This document shows, piece by piece, positions 25,649 to 34,245 of a stretch of 64,000 nt of DNA; the stretch's first letter is position 1, and the number at the start of each line of letters is the position of its first letter. A program made the translations under genes and the position numbers. Source of the stretch: Dactylosporangium sp. AC04546 (lineage in GTDB: Bacteria > Actinomycetota > Actinomycetes > Mycobacteriales > Micromonosporaceae); the NCBI RefSeq assembly GCF_022095675.1, contig NZ_JAHYSG010000037.1, forward strand, positions 1-64,000. Direction: 5' to 3'. The notes beneath the pieces were generated by a model. The model made no database searches. It worked only from the letters and a program-made list of their open reading frames with translations, and had not been told where the DNA came from.

Positions 25649-27826
25649 TCAGGTCGCCAGTGGTTGCACGAGCCGGCTGGTGAGGAACGGGCTGGGCGTG
25701 CCGTGCCAGAAGACGGCAAGCTCGTCTCGGGCGCGCGTGGCGGCGACGAACAGCAGCGACCGGTCCTTCTGACGTTCGAGTTGGTAGCGCTTCGGGTCGG
25801 TGTCGCGGTACCGGCTGATCATCTGCCGCGGGACGAGCCCGTCGCTGGTCCCCGCGATGATCATGCGTTGGTACTCCAGGCCCTTGAACCGGTGCATCGT
25901 GCCGATGTGGACGCCGTCGGCGTGCTTCGGGCCGTCCGGCCCGATCTCCACGGTGCGCACCCCGTCAGCCTCCAGCCGTGCCGTGACGTCTCCGGCGAGT
26001 TCACGGGTCGGCACGCAGATGGCCACCGACCCGTCCGTCGGGTTGCCCCAGAAGCGCAGTTGCTCGGCGATGAGGTCCCGCTCCTGAGCCCACGTGGCCG
26101 CGCCGCGGAACGTCGGCCGGCCGCCCCGCAGGAGCGACCGGTAGCCGGCCAGGTTCTCCTCACCGCCGTCGAGGTCGTCGTACACCTCACCGCTCATGAT
26201 TTCCAGAGCGGCGGCCAGGATCTGTTTTGTGGTGCGGTAGCTCAAGGTCAGCCGGGACGACCGTCCACGGATGTTGATGCCAAGGCTGCCCAGCGTCACG
26301 TGGTTGTCGTAGATGCGCTGGTGAGTGTCGCCGACGAGGAACAGGTCGTCAGGACCTGGAGGGACCATGGCGCGCAGCATCTTCCAGTGCGCGGCGCTGA
26401 GGTCCTGGGCCTCGTCGACGACGATATGCCGGTAGCGGGGGCGGTGGAAGCTCCCGGAGCTCTCCTCTGCGCTCGCGGCCTGCGCGGCGCGATCGATCTC
26501 CAACCGTGCGGCTCGCTCGGCCACCTGCCGCCATGTCCACACGCCCTGACCGTCGAGCCAGTTGGTGAAGCGCTCGGTGAGTTGCCAGACCTGGTCACGC
26601 TCGGCCCTCGTGAGGCTGCGTCCCCGGTTGGGGCGGCGGGCCTTGAAGTAGTCGGTACGGGAGTTGAGAACCTGCCCAAGGATCACCTGGATCCATTCGG
26701 CCGCCAGGAACTCGGCGTCCCAGCCGGAGTCGCCTGTCTCCAGCAGGAAGCTCTGCCACAGCTCGGGGACCTTGTTGTCGTCGATCACGCGCTTCGCGAC
26801 GCCGGCCTTCGCCTCGGCGACGACGCGGCTGGCCAGCCGGTCGATGTTGACGATGTCCACCCGCGACACCATCTCCTGACCGCCCAGGGCGATGAGCCGG
26901 GTGCGCAGGTCAGCCGCGAGGTTGCGGTTGAAAGTGGTGAGCAGGATCGGCTTGTCCGATCCGGCCGGGAGCTGCTGCGCGAGGTGGGCGACCCGGTGCA
27001 GGGCGACAATCGTCTTGCCGGTGCCGGGCCCGCCGCCGACCCGGGAGGGGCCGCTGTAGCGGCGCTCGACCAGTTTCCGCTGAGTCGGGTGCAGGAAGAT
27101 CTGCCAGCGCTCGAACGACTCGCCGAGCATGGCCTGCAGCGCCTCGTCGTCGGAGGTGACCTGCGTGGCCGGCCGCTCGACGGCGGCCTCGAAGTCCTCG
27201 GTGTTGACCGGCTCTTCGGCCCGCACCGGATCGGTGATCTGCGCCAGCACGTCGTCGTAGGACTTGCCGTCGAAGAGCGCGAAGAGGACATCGGTGGTCA
27301 GCTGCGGTGCGCGGTCGAGCAGTTCGAGCAGCTCCGCTTCGGTGGTCAGCGCACGGATCTGCGGCAGCAGCGGTTCGGCCACACCCAGGTCGAGGAGCTG
27401 CGGGTCTGTGTATGCATCGAAGAGCGGCTTCTTGGCCGGCTCGGGCTCAGGCTCCGGCGGGACGACCCGGCCGACGATGCTGTCACCGACCGGCGCGAGG
27501 TCTACCACCTCAATGCCGCCGGTGACGCGGTTGATGCGGTAGGCGTACCGGTCAAGATCGTTGTAGACGGCGCTTCGGTGTTCGACGGCGACGAGCAGGT
27601 AGTCTGCGTCGGCAATGTGAAGTAGCAGTGCCCGGTAGTCGCGGTTGACCCGCGCCGACATGAGCCGGGAGTCACCGTTGAGCGACTTCAGGTTCAGACC
27701 GGGGTTGTCCGGGTTGTGGCGGAACTTGTGCATGAACTCGTACACGGCGCCGATGTCGGCCCGGGTGAGCTTCATGATCTCTTTGTCGGCGCGGTCGAGC
27801 ATCCGCAGCGTCGCTCCGGTGTTCAT
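25649..27826 (-). CDS. UvrD-family helicase with RelE-like N-terminal domain
   Basis: 725 aa. The first ~100 residues look like a RelE/ParE toxin fold (SARVNRDYRALLLHIADADY, VEHRSAVYNDLDRYAYRINR). A linker leads to a superfamily 1 helicase: Walker A GGGPGTGKT near residue 261, TTFNRNLA, Walker B VVDEAQDLS, LSYRTT, GTMHRFKGLEYQ and FVAATRAR. Start ATG overlaps the upstream helicase stop by 4 nt; stop is one base from kinase 2. Likely a DNA translocase in the restriction process; whether the RelE-like part still cuts RNA or only acts as a binding module is not visible. Confidence 0.9.
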   Translation of the reverse strand: MNTGATLRMLDRADKEIMKLTRADIGAVYEFMHKFRHNPDNPGLNLKSLNGDSRLMSARVNRDYRALLLHIADADYLLVAVEHRSAVYNDLDRYAYRINRVTGGIEVVDLAPVGDSIVGRVVPPEPEPEPAKKPLFDAYTDPQLLDLGVAEPLLPQIRALTTEAELLELLDRAPQLTTDVLFALFDGKSYDDVLAQITDPVRAEEPVNTEDFEAAVERPATQVTSDDEALQAMLGESFERWQIFLHPTQRKLVERRYSGPSRVGGGPGTGKTIVALHRVAHLAQQLPAGSDKPILLTTFNRNLAADLRTRLIALGGQEMVSRVDIVNIDRLASRVVAEAKAGVAKRVIDDNKVPELWQSFLLETGDSGWDAEFLAAEWIQVILGQVLNSRTDYFKARRPNRGRSLTRAERDQVWQLTERFTNWLDGQGVWTWRQVAERAARLEIDRAAQAASAEESSGSFHRPRYRHIVVDEAQDLSAAHWKMLRAMVPPGPDDLFLVGDTHQRIYDNHVTLGSLGINIRGRSSRLTLSYRTTKQILAAALEIMSGEVYDDLDGGEENLAGYRSLLRGGRPTFRGAATWAQERDLIAEQLRFWGNPTDGSVAICVPTRELAGDVTARLEADGVRTVEIGPDGPKHADGVHIGTMHRFKGLEYQRMIIAGTSDGLVPRQMISRYRDTDPKRYQLERQKDRSLLFVAATRARDELAVFWHGTPSPFLTSRLVQPLAT

Positions 27827-30800
27827 CGGCGTCGTTCTCCGCTCGTCGCTGCGATCTGTGCCGCAAGTTCGTCGACGGACCATTCCTGGGCCGTCCGGAC
27901 ATGCCAGCCGGCGTCCGCGTAGGCGCGGTCGCGGTCGGCGGTCTCCGGGTCGTCGTCCGGGCCGGACAGCACGACGGCAATCCGCTGCTCTGGCCAGGCC
28001 AGCTCGGCCGGCCACCCCTGGTCGCCGAGTTCGTAGCCAACGACAGGCAGCGAAACGTCACGACGGGCCAGGCTCCGTACGAGCGCTTCCAGTTCGGATT
28101 CCTCCGAGTCCAGGTACCGCAGGACGTCCTGCCATGGCGAGTCGGTCTGGACGCTGCGCGGCTCGACCGGCTTGGTCTCAGGCACAACGCCGAGCCAGGT
28201 CGCGGTCTCCTCGTCGAGGGCAAACGCCTGCTGGGCCAGTACAAGCCCGGTGCCCTCGGTGACCACGAGCGAGGCCGGATCGAAGGAACCGAGGGTAGAG
28301 AGGGCTAACTGCCCGCTGTCTCCCCCGCCACCGGCTAGGAACTGAATGATGTTGCCCCAGCTCAGCCAGCTGGTCCAGCGCCGCTTATGGCCATCGCTCG
28401 CCACCGTCGCCGGAAGATCGTCGATCACCGTCAACGCCGACCACGCGGGAGACTTCCCACGGCTGTCGACGATCAGAGTCACCGGGCAGTCGGCGTTGTC
28501 CTTGGCGCGGAACAGCGCGATCTTTCCAGGTGCGGCAGGAGGCAGTGGCTCGCCGCGTACGGACGCGAGGATGCGCTCGCCGATGCCGCGCGAGTCGGAC
28601 GCGGTTCTCTCACTGGTCTGCTTGAGTAGCCCGGCGAGGGCCGCTTCTGCGCGGGCACGCCAGCGTGCCGGGTCGGGATCGGCGAGGAACTGCATCAGCG
28701 TGTCGATGGGGTTGGCCCAGACGTACCGCTCCAGGTCGGCGGGGTCAGCGCCCGGGGCGGACTGACGGTAGAGGTTCCGGGCGGCCTGCTTGGCGTTGCC
28801 GGCGTATGGCTCCCACGGCCCAGCGCTTTCCGCGTTACCCCAGGTGTCGACGTCGTCCCAGGTAAGGGCGAAGACGTGATAGTCGTGGGCACGCAGTCGG
28901 GCCCTCTTGTCGGAGTCGTCCGCGAGCCGGTTGTACTCCGGGGACGCGTGGTACTTGAACCCGTCGAGGTAGACGGCCACCTCCTGCGACGGCGCGTCGA
29001 GGCGTCTGAAGTGCACATCGGGCCGGGTACCCCGGATCGTGTTCTGCAGCTTCATCTGCCAGTGCGTCACGTCGCGGCCGTTCGGCGCAGTCAGTCGCAC
29101 GTCGGCGACGCGGGCGCCGTCCTGATCGGTGCGCTTGTCGATCCGCAGGCCGGAGTGGGGCATGCCGGATCGTGCCAGCAGCTTGTTGAGGAACCGCATC
29201 TCCAGCTCGCTCTCCACCTGGTGGATGAGCGAGATCTCGTCGGTCCGCGTGCCTTCCTGGATCTGCCAGCCGTCGAGGAGCCCATCCAGCATGCCGAGTG
29301 CCTCGGCCCGGCTCATCAACGGGAACTCGTCGTTGCGGGCGTAACGCAGCAGACAGCGGTGGCAGGCAGCTCGGCCCTCATGCTGACAGACACAGGTGCC
29401 GATCAGTTGGCGGGCCTTCTCCAGGATGCCGCGGAACTCCTCCGGGTGAGCCAGCCGGTGCAGATACCCGGTGCCCTGCGGCTGGGTGTCGTAGACGACC
29501 ACGAAGTTCCGCGTGCCCCCGCTCTGGCCGTCGGGCATGGTGGCGCTCGTGATCCGCAAGTGGGCCGGGTCACCGCCGTACTCGGCGGCGATACCCAGCC
29601 GGACGGCGGCGGCAAACGATACGACGCGCTCCTCCACGACCGCGGTCACCGCGGGGATGAGGATGCGCAACGCCTCGGTCTGCAGCTCGTGCGCCAGGAT
29701 CAGCTCGACATCCTCGGCAGTGCCCGGCGAGCGCCGATGTTGGCACCAAGGCCGGTGGTGTTCGGCACCGGGGAGGACGGTCGAGCCGGACGCCTGCGCG
29801 GCGAGCTCCTGGCTGACGACGGGCTTGCCGTCGACTGTCGTGCCGCCGCACGCGGTACAGGTGCGGAACGGGTTGATGCGCACCTCGTCGCCGGCGAACG
29901 CCTCCGTGACCCGGTCGAACCGCTGCGCGCCCAGGTTGAAGTGGCGGATCATCGCCTGCCGCGTGTAGTCGACCCCGAACGTGTCGCGCGCATGGCGCCA
30001 CGATGAGTCGACCCGATCGGGGTCGACGTCGACAGTGACGGTGGTGGAGTAGAACCGGCGGTCCCGATCGTCGTTATCGTCGCGGATCCGCGCGTCATCG
30101 CGCTTGTCGCGCGTCAGCACCCGGGTCGGCTGGAGCACCTTGAACAGCTGGCCGTGATCGGCGATGCCCTGATCGCGGCAGCGCGGGCAGGCGCTGGTGT
30201 CCTCCCGCGCCAGGTGAGTCCGCACGTACCCGCACTGGGCGCAGACCCGCCAATGCTCGTACGCCGGCCGGTCCGCGGGCCCGATGTCCAGGCCCGAGAT
30301 CTCGTGCTTGTAGCCGCGGACGTAGTAGGTGTTCCCCGGCGCGATCTCTACCAGCGCCGGCCGGGCCGGCCGGTCGTACTCGCGCAGCTCGCTGTGGAAC
30401 CGCCGGGCACCATCCGGTGCCTGCTCCTCCCAGGTGAGGGTCGCCTCCAGCACGGTACGGCTGTCAATCAACGCGTAGTTGGGCAGCAGGCCGAGCTCGA
30501 CGAGCGTGCCGTGCGCGGCGGCCGACCCGATCTCGGCGAGCCGCTTGCGCACCGCCTTCGCCTCGGCGCGCAGCATCCTCAACTCGCGGGCGTGGTCCGG
30601 GTCGCTGGCCACCAGCTTGCCCGCCGCCTGGTCGATGCCCTGCAGCCGTCGCCGGAGGTCAGCCAGGCGAGCCTCCCACGCCTCCTCAGCCTCCTTGACC
30701 CGGTCGGTGATCCCAGTGTCGGCGAACTGCCGCAGCTGCTGCGCGGCGGCCTCGGACACCTTGGCGCCGAACAGGCCGAGAAACTCCTCGACGAGCAGCG

Positions 30801-33800
30801 AACCGTCACGCTGCCCGGCGTGGGCGAGCCCGGCGAGCCAGCCGCTCGGGCCGAACAGGACGTGGGCGCGGCGGGGCAGCGGCAGCACCCCGGGCAGCCG
30901 GTCACGGGCGGCGAGGTCGATGAGGTGGGCGAGGTACTGCCGGCGCAGGATCTCAACCGCGGACAGGAAGCAGCCGGGCGGGACGATCTGCCCGGCGATC
31001 ATGTCGCGGGGTTCGGTGAGGTAGTACCGGTCCCGCTCGGACCGGCCGACGAGGGTCAGCACGAACGCGTTGCCGCTCTTGCGGCCGGCACGGCCGGCCC
31101 GCTGCACGTAGTTGGCCGGGCCGTTGGGCAGCGACGCCAGCACGATCGCGGACAGCGCCCCGATGTCGATGCCCATTTCGAGGGTGGGCGTGCACGACAG
31201 CACGTTCGGGTCGGTGTACCGGATGCCGTCGCGGAACTGCTGCTCGACGGTCTCCCGCTGGGCCCGGGTCAGCATGCCGGTGTGCTCGCCGGTGACGACT
31301 CGGAAGACCGGGCTCTCCAGGTAGAGCCGCCGGTAGTAGTCGTCCGGGGCGGTGTCGTCGTCTGCGGCGCGCAGGCGGCCGGTGCAGCGGTACTGCCGAC
31401 ACGGCTGGCCGATCCAGTCAACGACCCGGTCCGGGTGCTCGGTCTGCTGCCAGTGGCAGGTGTCGCAGCCGACGCCGGCCGAGACGGCCGCCTCATCGGC
31501 GAGGCGGGTCACCCGCAGATGGCCGGGCAGCAGCCCATACACCGTGTTGCCGTCCTCCGTGTTGCCGGACGCGACGACGCCCGCGGCAGCCAAGGCCGGC
31601 AGCAGACGGGACAGGTACGCCGAGGCGTCTTGTGGCTGTAAGCCGAGGCAGCGCGTCGTCCAGTCCTGGTACCAGTTTCCCTTCGCGGTGATCGCGTCGA
31701 ACTCCGACCGCGCTTTCGGGCTGGCGAGCAGGAACGCCGGAGCCGACACGCCACGCGGGAACGCGGGCATCCCCGCTGGGCGGCCACCCCAGACCTGCCA
31801 GCGGGTGCCACCCCGCTTCAGGTACGGGGAAAGCCACTCGTGGTAGATCGCGCCACGGGTACGCAGCCGCTCCAGCAAGCCGCGCAGGAAAGCCAGGTAC
31901 CGCACCTCGTCCGGCAACTGCCCATCGAGCGGGACCGGCCCGGTCAGCTGGACGTCCCGGCACAACGCCACGGCCTGCGTCGGGTCGTCGAGTACCACCT
32001 CGACCGCGGCGGACCGAGTCAGCTCCAACGTCCGGCCCTGCCGGGCCCGCAGCCCCACCTCCATCACGGCGGCGAACGCGAGACGCTCGGCGATCAGCGT
32101 CCACGTCTCGTGCGTGCCCGCGTGCTCACCAGCGAGCAGGCTGTCCACGCCAGGCTGATCATGGAGATCGGGCGGTACCACCGTGGAGAGAATCTCCGGC
32201 TCCACCGCCGCGTCGATCATCTCGGCGATCAAGTCGTCCAGCCCGACTGGCACACCCGGCTGCAGCTGGCTAGCCAGCAGCGAACGCAGCGAGAACGCGT
32301 AAGCACGGTTGGCGACGAACCCGGCTCGGTGTGCGGCATCCTGCACCGAGTCGTTGAATAGCAGCGTCTTTCGCTCGGCCGCCGCCAGCTCGCCACCGGT
32401 GAACAGCTGCGTAATGGCCACAGAGGCCAGGGTCGCCAGGCCAGCACCGAGGAAGCGGATGCCGTGGTCCATCTCGCAGGACGGGCACCGGTCCGCCTCC
32501 GCCGCGTCGATCGCCGTCACGTCGCCGAGCACGACGACCGATTCATCCGTGCGCTCCCGGTCCCGCTGCGGGTCGAACGGGCGCGCCCGCCGGCCGTACT
32601 CCAGCACCAGCAGACCCCGCGACCGCTGCTGCACCTCGTCATCGGTGGCGGCGATGAACGCCCGCGCGCGCCGCTTGTCCCGGCTCACGCTCGCCCGGTA
32701 GATCTTGTCCGGGTCGATCTCAAGCTCGTGCTGGTCCTTCTCCAGCGAGAGCGCCATCCATCCGGACCGCCCACAGTGGCGGCAGTAGATGGCGGGCAGT
32801 CGCTGATAGCGCGCGTCGGCGACGACGGAGTCGATCTCCGGGGCGAACGGGTCCAGGTCGCGGGGCGGCTCGCCGTACCAGCCGAAGAGCGTCTCGTTGG
32901 CGACGCCGCGCAGCAGCCGCGACACTGCGCGGACCCAGAGGTGGGTCTCGATGTTGAGCAACGGCCGGCCCGGTGCCTCCGGATTCTGCGCCAGTGACAG
33001 CAGACCCACGAACCGCGCGAGGGCCTTGGCGGTGATCTCGGGCCGGGTCTTCATCGCGCTGCCCCAGCCGGTCGCGTTCTTGCGCGGCAGGATCTCGATG
33101 ACCTCACCGAAGGTGCGCGGCTCCGGCCCGAGCGAGTCGAGCACCGCCTTGGTCAGCGGATGCCGGCGCAGCAGCGAGCCGAGGCGGGCGGGGTCCTTCA
33201 CGCAGTCCTCGCCGAGCAGCAGCTCAGCGACCTTGGCCATCAACTGCTCGTCGCGGTCGTCGATCGCGGCGAGCTCCTCCGGGTCGGGCAGCGGCAGGTT
33301 GAAATCCTGGTGGGCGACGAACTCGCCCGCCTCGTAGCGGTCCTCGCCGACCAGCGAGCCCTCGTCGAACGCGACGCCGAACACCTGCTCGGCGACCTCG
33401 CGGATCGCCGTACGCCCGTCTTTGCCGCCACCCTCGCCGAGCGTGGCGGAGGTGGCGACCGGGCAGATCGAGCCGAGCGGGTGCTCAGAGGTGGTGAGCC
33501 GGAGCGCGGCGGCGAGGCGCCGCAGCAGCATCGCCACGTCGGTACCCTGCGCGCCGTCGTAGGTGTGGAACTCGTCGAGGACCACATACGCCGGGGCGGC
33601 GCCCTCCCACAACGGCAGGTCGTCGGCCCGCTGCAAGAGCAGGTCGAGCATCTTGTAGTTGGTGATGAGAATGTCCGGCGGCGTGCGGCGCATCTCGGAC
33701 CGCTTCGTCATCACGTGCCGGTATTCGATCGCCGCCACATCGCCGATGTAGAGCCCGGCGGTGACCTGGCTCAGCGCGGGGTCGGAGAGCAGCTCGTTGA

Positions 33801-34245
33801 TGCGCTGCGTCTGGTCGGTGGCGAGCGCGTTCATCGGGTACAGCAGGATCGCCTTGACCCCGGTGCGACCGTCACCCTTGGCTCGCTGGCAGTGGTCGAG
33901 CACCGGGATCAGGAACGACTCCGTCTTACCGGAGCCGGTACCGGTGGTGATCAGCGTCGGCTCGGCAGGCTTGTCCTTCGTGGACAGCCGCTGAAACGCC
34001 TTGGCCTGGTGCAGGTACGGCGTGAACCCGCTCGGCGTCCAGTCCAGGTGCGAACGCCAACCATCGTCCGCCGGCCGGAAGGGCGTGCGGATCCGCAGGT
34101 ACGGCCCGCGAAAGATGCCCTGATCAGGATGCGACAGGAACCGTTCCAGCCCGTCCCGGACACCCTCGTCAGTCAGCCCGAACGTCGTGGTCAGGTATTG
34201 GGTCAGGCTCTTCTGCAGCGTGTCAGCGGCGACGGTCGGCCTCAT
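27823..34245 (-). CDS. Giant DUF1998/MrfA-like helicase with nuclease-like C-terminal domains
   Basis: 2,140 aa. Helicase part: Walker A TTGTGSGKT (about 100-108), DEFH box in VVLDEFHTYDGAQGTD, and a C-terminal RecA half with VQRAGRAGR. A DUF1998/MZB zinc module follows, with Cys at CVCQHEGRAACHRCLLRY (about residue 1620). After it, EVAVYLDGFKYHAS and KRARLRAHDYHVFALTWDDV (about 1750) look like a Vsr/DUF559-type endonuclease; a second similar segment is near the end (AELAWPEQRIAVVL, DRAYADAGWHV). DrmA and DrmB of DISARM are separate helicase and DUF1998 proteins; here both functions are in one chain. ATG 34245 overlaps the methylase stop by 4 nt; GTG 34257 is possible. Confidence 0.88.
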   Translation of the reverse strand: MRPTVAADTLQKSLTQYLTTTFGLTDEGVRDGLERFLSHPDQGIFRGPYLRIRTPFRPADDGWRSHLDWTPSGFTPYLHQAKAFQRLSTKDKPAEPTLITTGTGSGKTESFLIPVLDHCQRAKGDGRTGVKAILLYPMNALATDQTQRINELLSDPALSQVTAGLYIGDVAAIEYRHVMTKRSEMRRTPPDILITNYKMLDLLLQRADDLPLWEGAAPAYVVLDEFHTYDGAQGTDVAMLLRRLAAALRLTTSEHPLGSICPVATSATLGEGGGKDGRTAIREVAEQVFGVAFDEGSLVGEDRYEAGEFVAHQDFNLPLPDPEELAAIDDRDEQLMAKVAELLLGEDCVKDPARLGSLLRRHPLTKAVLDSLGPEPRTFGEVIEILPRKNATGWGSAMKTRPEITAKALARFVGLLSLAQNPEAPGRPLLNIETHLWVRAVSRLLRGVANETLFGWYGEPPRDLDPFAPEIDSVVADARYQRLPAIYCRHCGRSGWMALSLEKDQHELEIDPDKIYRASVSRDKRRARAFIAATDDEVQQRSRGLLVLEYGRRARPFDPQRDRERTDESVVVLGDVTAIDAAEADRCPSCEMDHGIRFLGAGLATLASVAITQLFTGGELAAAERKTLLFNDSVQDAAHRAGFVANRAYAFSLRSLLASQLQPGVPVGLDDLIAEMIDAAVEPEILSTVVPPDLHDQPGVDSLLAGEHAGTHETWTLIAERLAFAAVMEVGLRARQGRTLELTRSAAVEVVLDDPTQAVALCRDVQLTGPVPLDGQLPDEVRYLAFLRGLLERLRTRGAIYHEWLSPYLKRGGTRWQVWGGRPAGMPAFPRGVSAPAFLLASPKARSEFDAITAKGNWYQDWTTRCLGLQPQDASAYLSRLLPALAAAGVVASGNTEDGNTVYGLLPGHLRVTRLADEAAVSAGVGCDTCHWQQTEHPDRVVDWIGQPCRQYRCTGRLRAADDDTAPDDYYRRLYLESPVFRVVTGEHTGMLTRAQRETVEQQFRDGIRYTDPNVLSCTPTLEMGIDIGALSAIVLASLPNGPANYVQRAGRAGRKSGNAFVLTLVGRSERDRYYLTEPRDMIAGQIVPPGCFLSAVEILRRQYLAHLIDLAARDRLPGVLPLPRRAHVLFGPSGWLAGLAHAGQRDGSLLVEEFLGLFGAKVSEAAAQQLRQFADTGITDRVKEAEEAWEARLADLRRRLQGIDQAAGKLVASDPDHARELRMLRAEAKAVRKRLAEIGSAAAHGTLVELGLLPNYALIDSRTVLEATLTWEEQAPDGARRFHSELREYDRPARPALVEIAPGNTYYVRGYKHEISGLDIGPADRPAYEHWRVCAQCGYVRTHLAREDTSACPRCRDQGIADHGQLFKVLQPTRVLTRDKRDDARIRDDNDDRDRRFYSTTVTVDVDPDRVDSSWRHARDTFGVDYTRQAMIRHFNLGAQRFDRVTEAFAGDEVRINPFRTCTACGGTTVDGKPVVSQELAAQASGSTVLPGAEHHRPWCQHRRSPGTAEDVELILAHELQTEALRILIPAVTAVVEERVVSFAAAVRLGIAAEYGGDPAHLRITSATMPDGQSGGTRNFVVVYDTQPQGTGYLHRLAHPEEFRGILEKARQLIGTCVCQHEGRAACHRCLLRYARNDEFPLMSRAEALGMLDGLLDGWQIQEGTRTDEISLIHQVESELEMRFLNKLLARSGMPHSGLRIDKRTDQDGARVADVRLTAPNGRDVTHWQMKLQNTIRGTRPDVHFRRLDAPSQEVAVYLDGFKYHASPEYNRLADDSDKRARLRAHDYHVFALTWDDVDTWGNAESAGPWEPYAGNAKQAARNLYRQSAPGADPADLERYVWANPIDTLMQFLADPDPARWRARAEAALAGLLKQTSERTASDSRGIGERILASVRGEPLPPAAPGKIALFRAKDNADCPVTLIVDSRGKSPAWSALTVIDDLPATVASDGHKRRWTSWLSWGNIIQFLAGGGGDSGQLALSTLGSFDPASLVVTEGTGLVLAQQAFALDEETATWLGVVPETKPVEPRSVQTDSPWQDVLRYLDSEESELEALVRSLARRDVSLPVVGYELGDQGWPAELAWPEQRIAVVLSGPDDDPETADRDRAYADAGWHVRTAQEWSVDELAAQIAATSGERRR

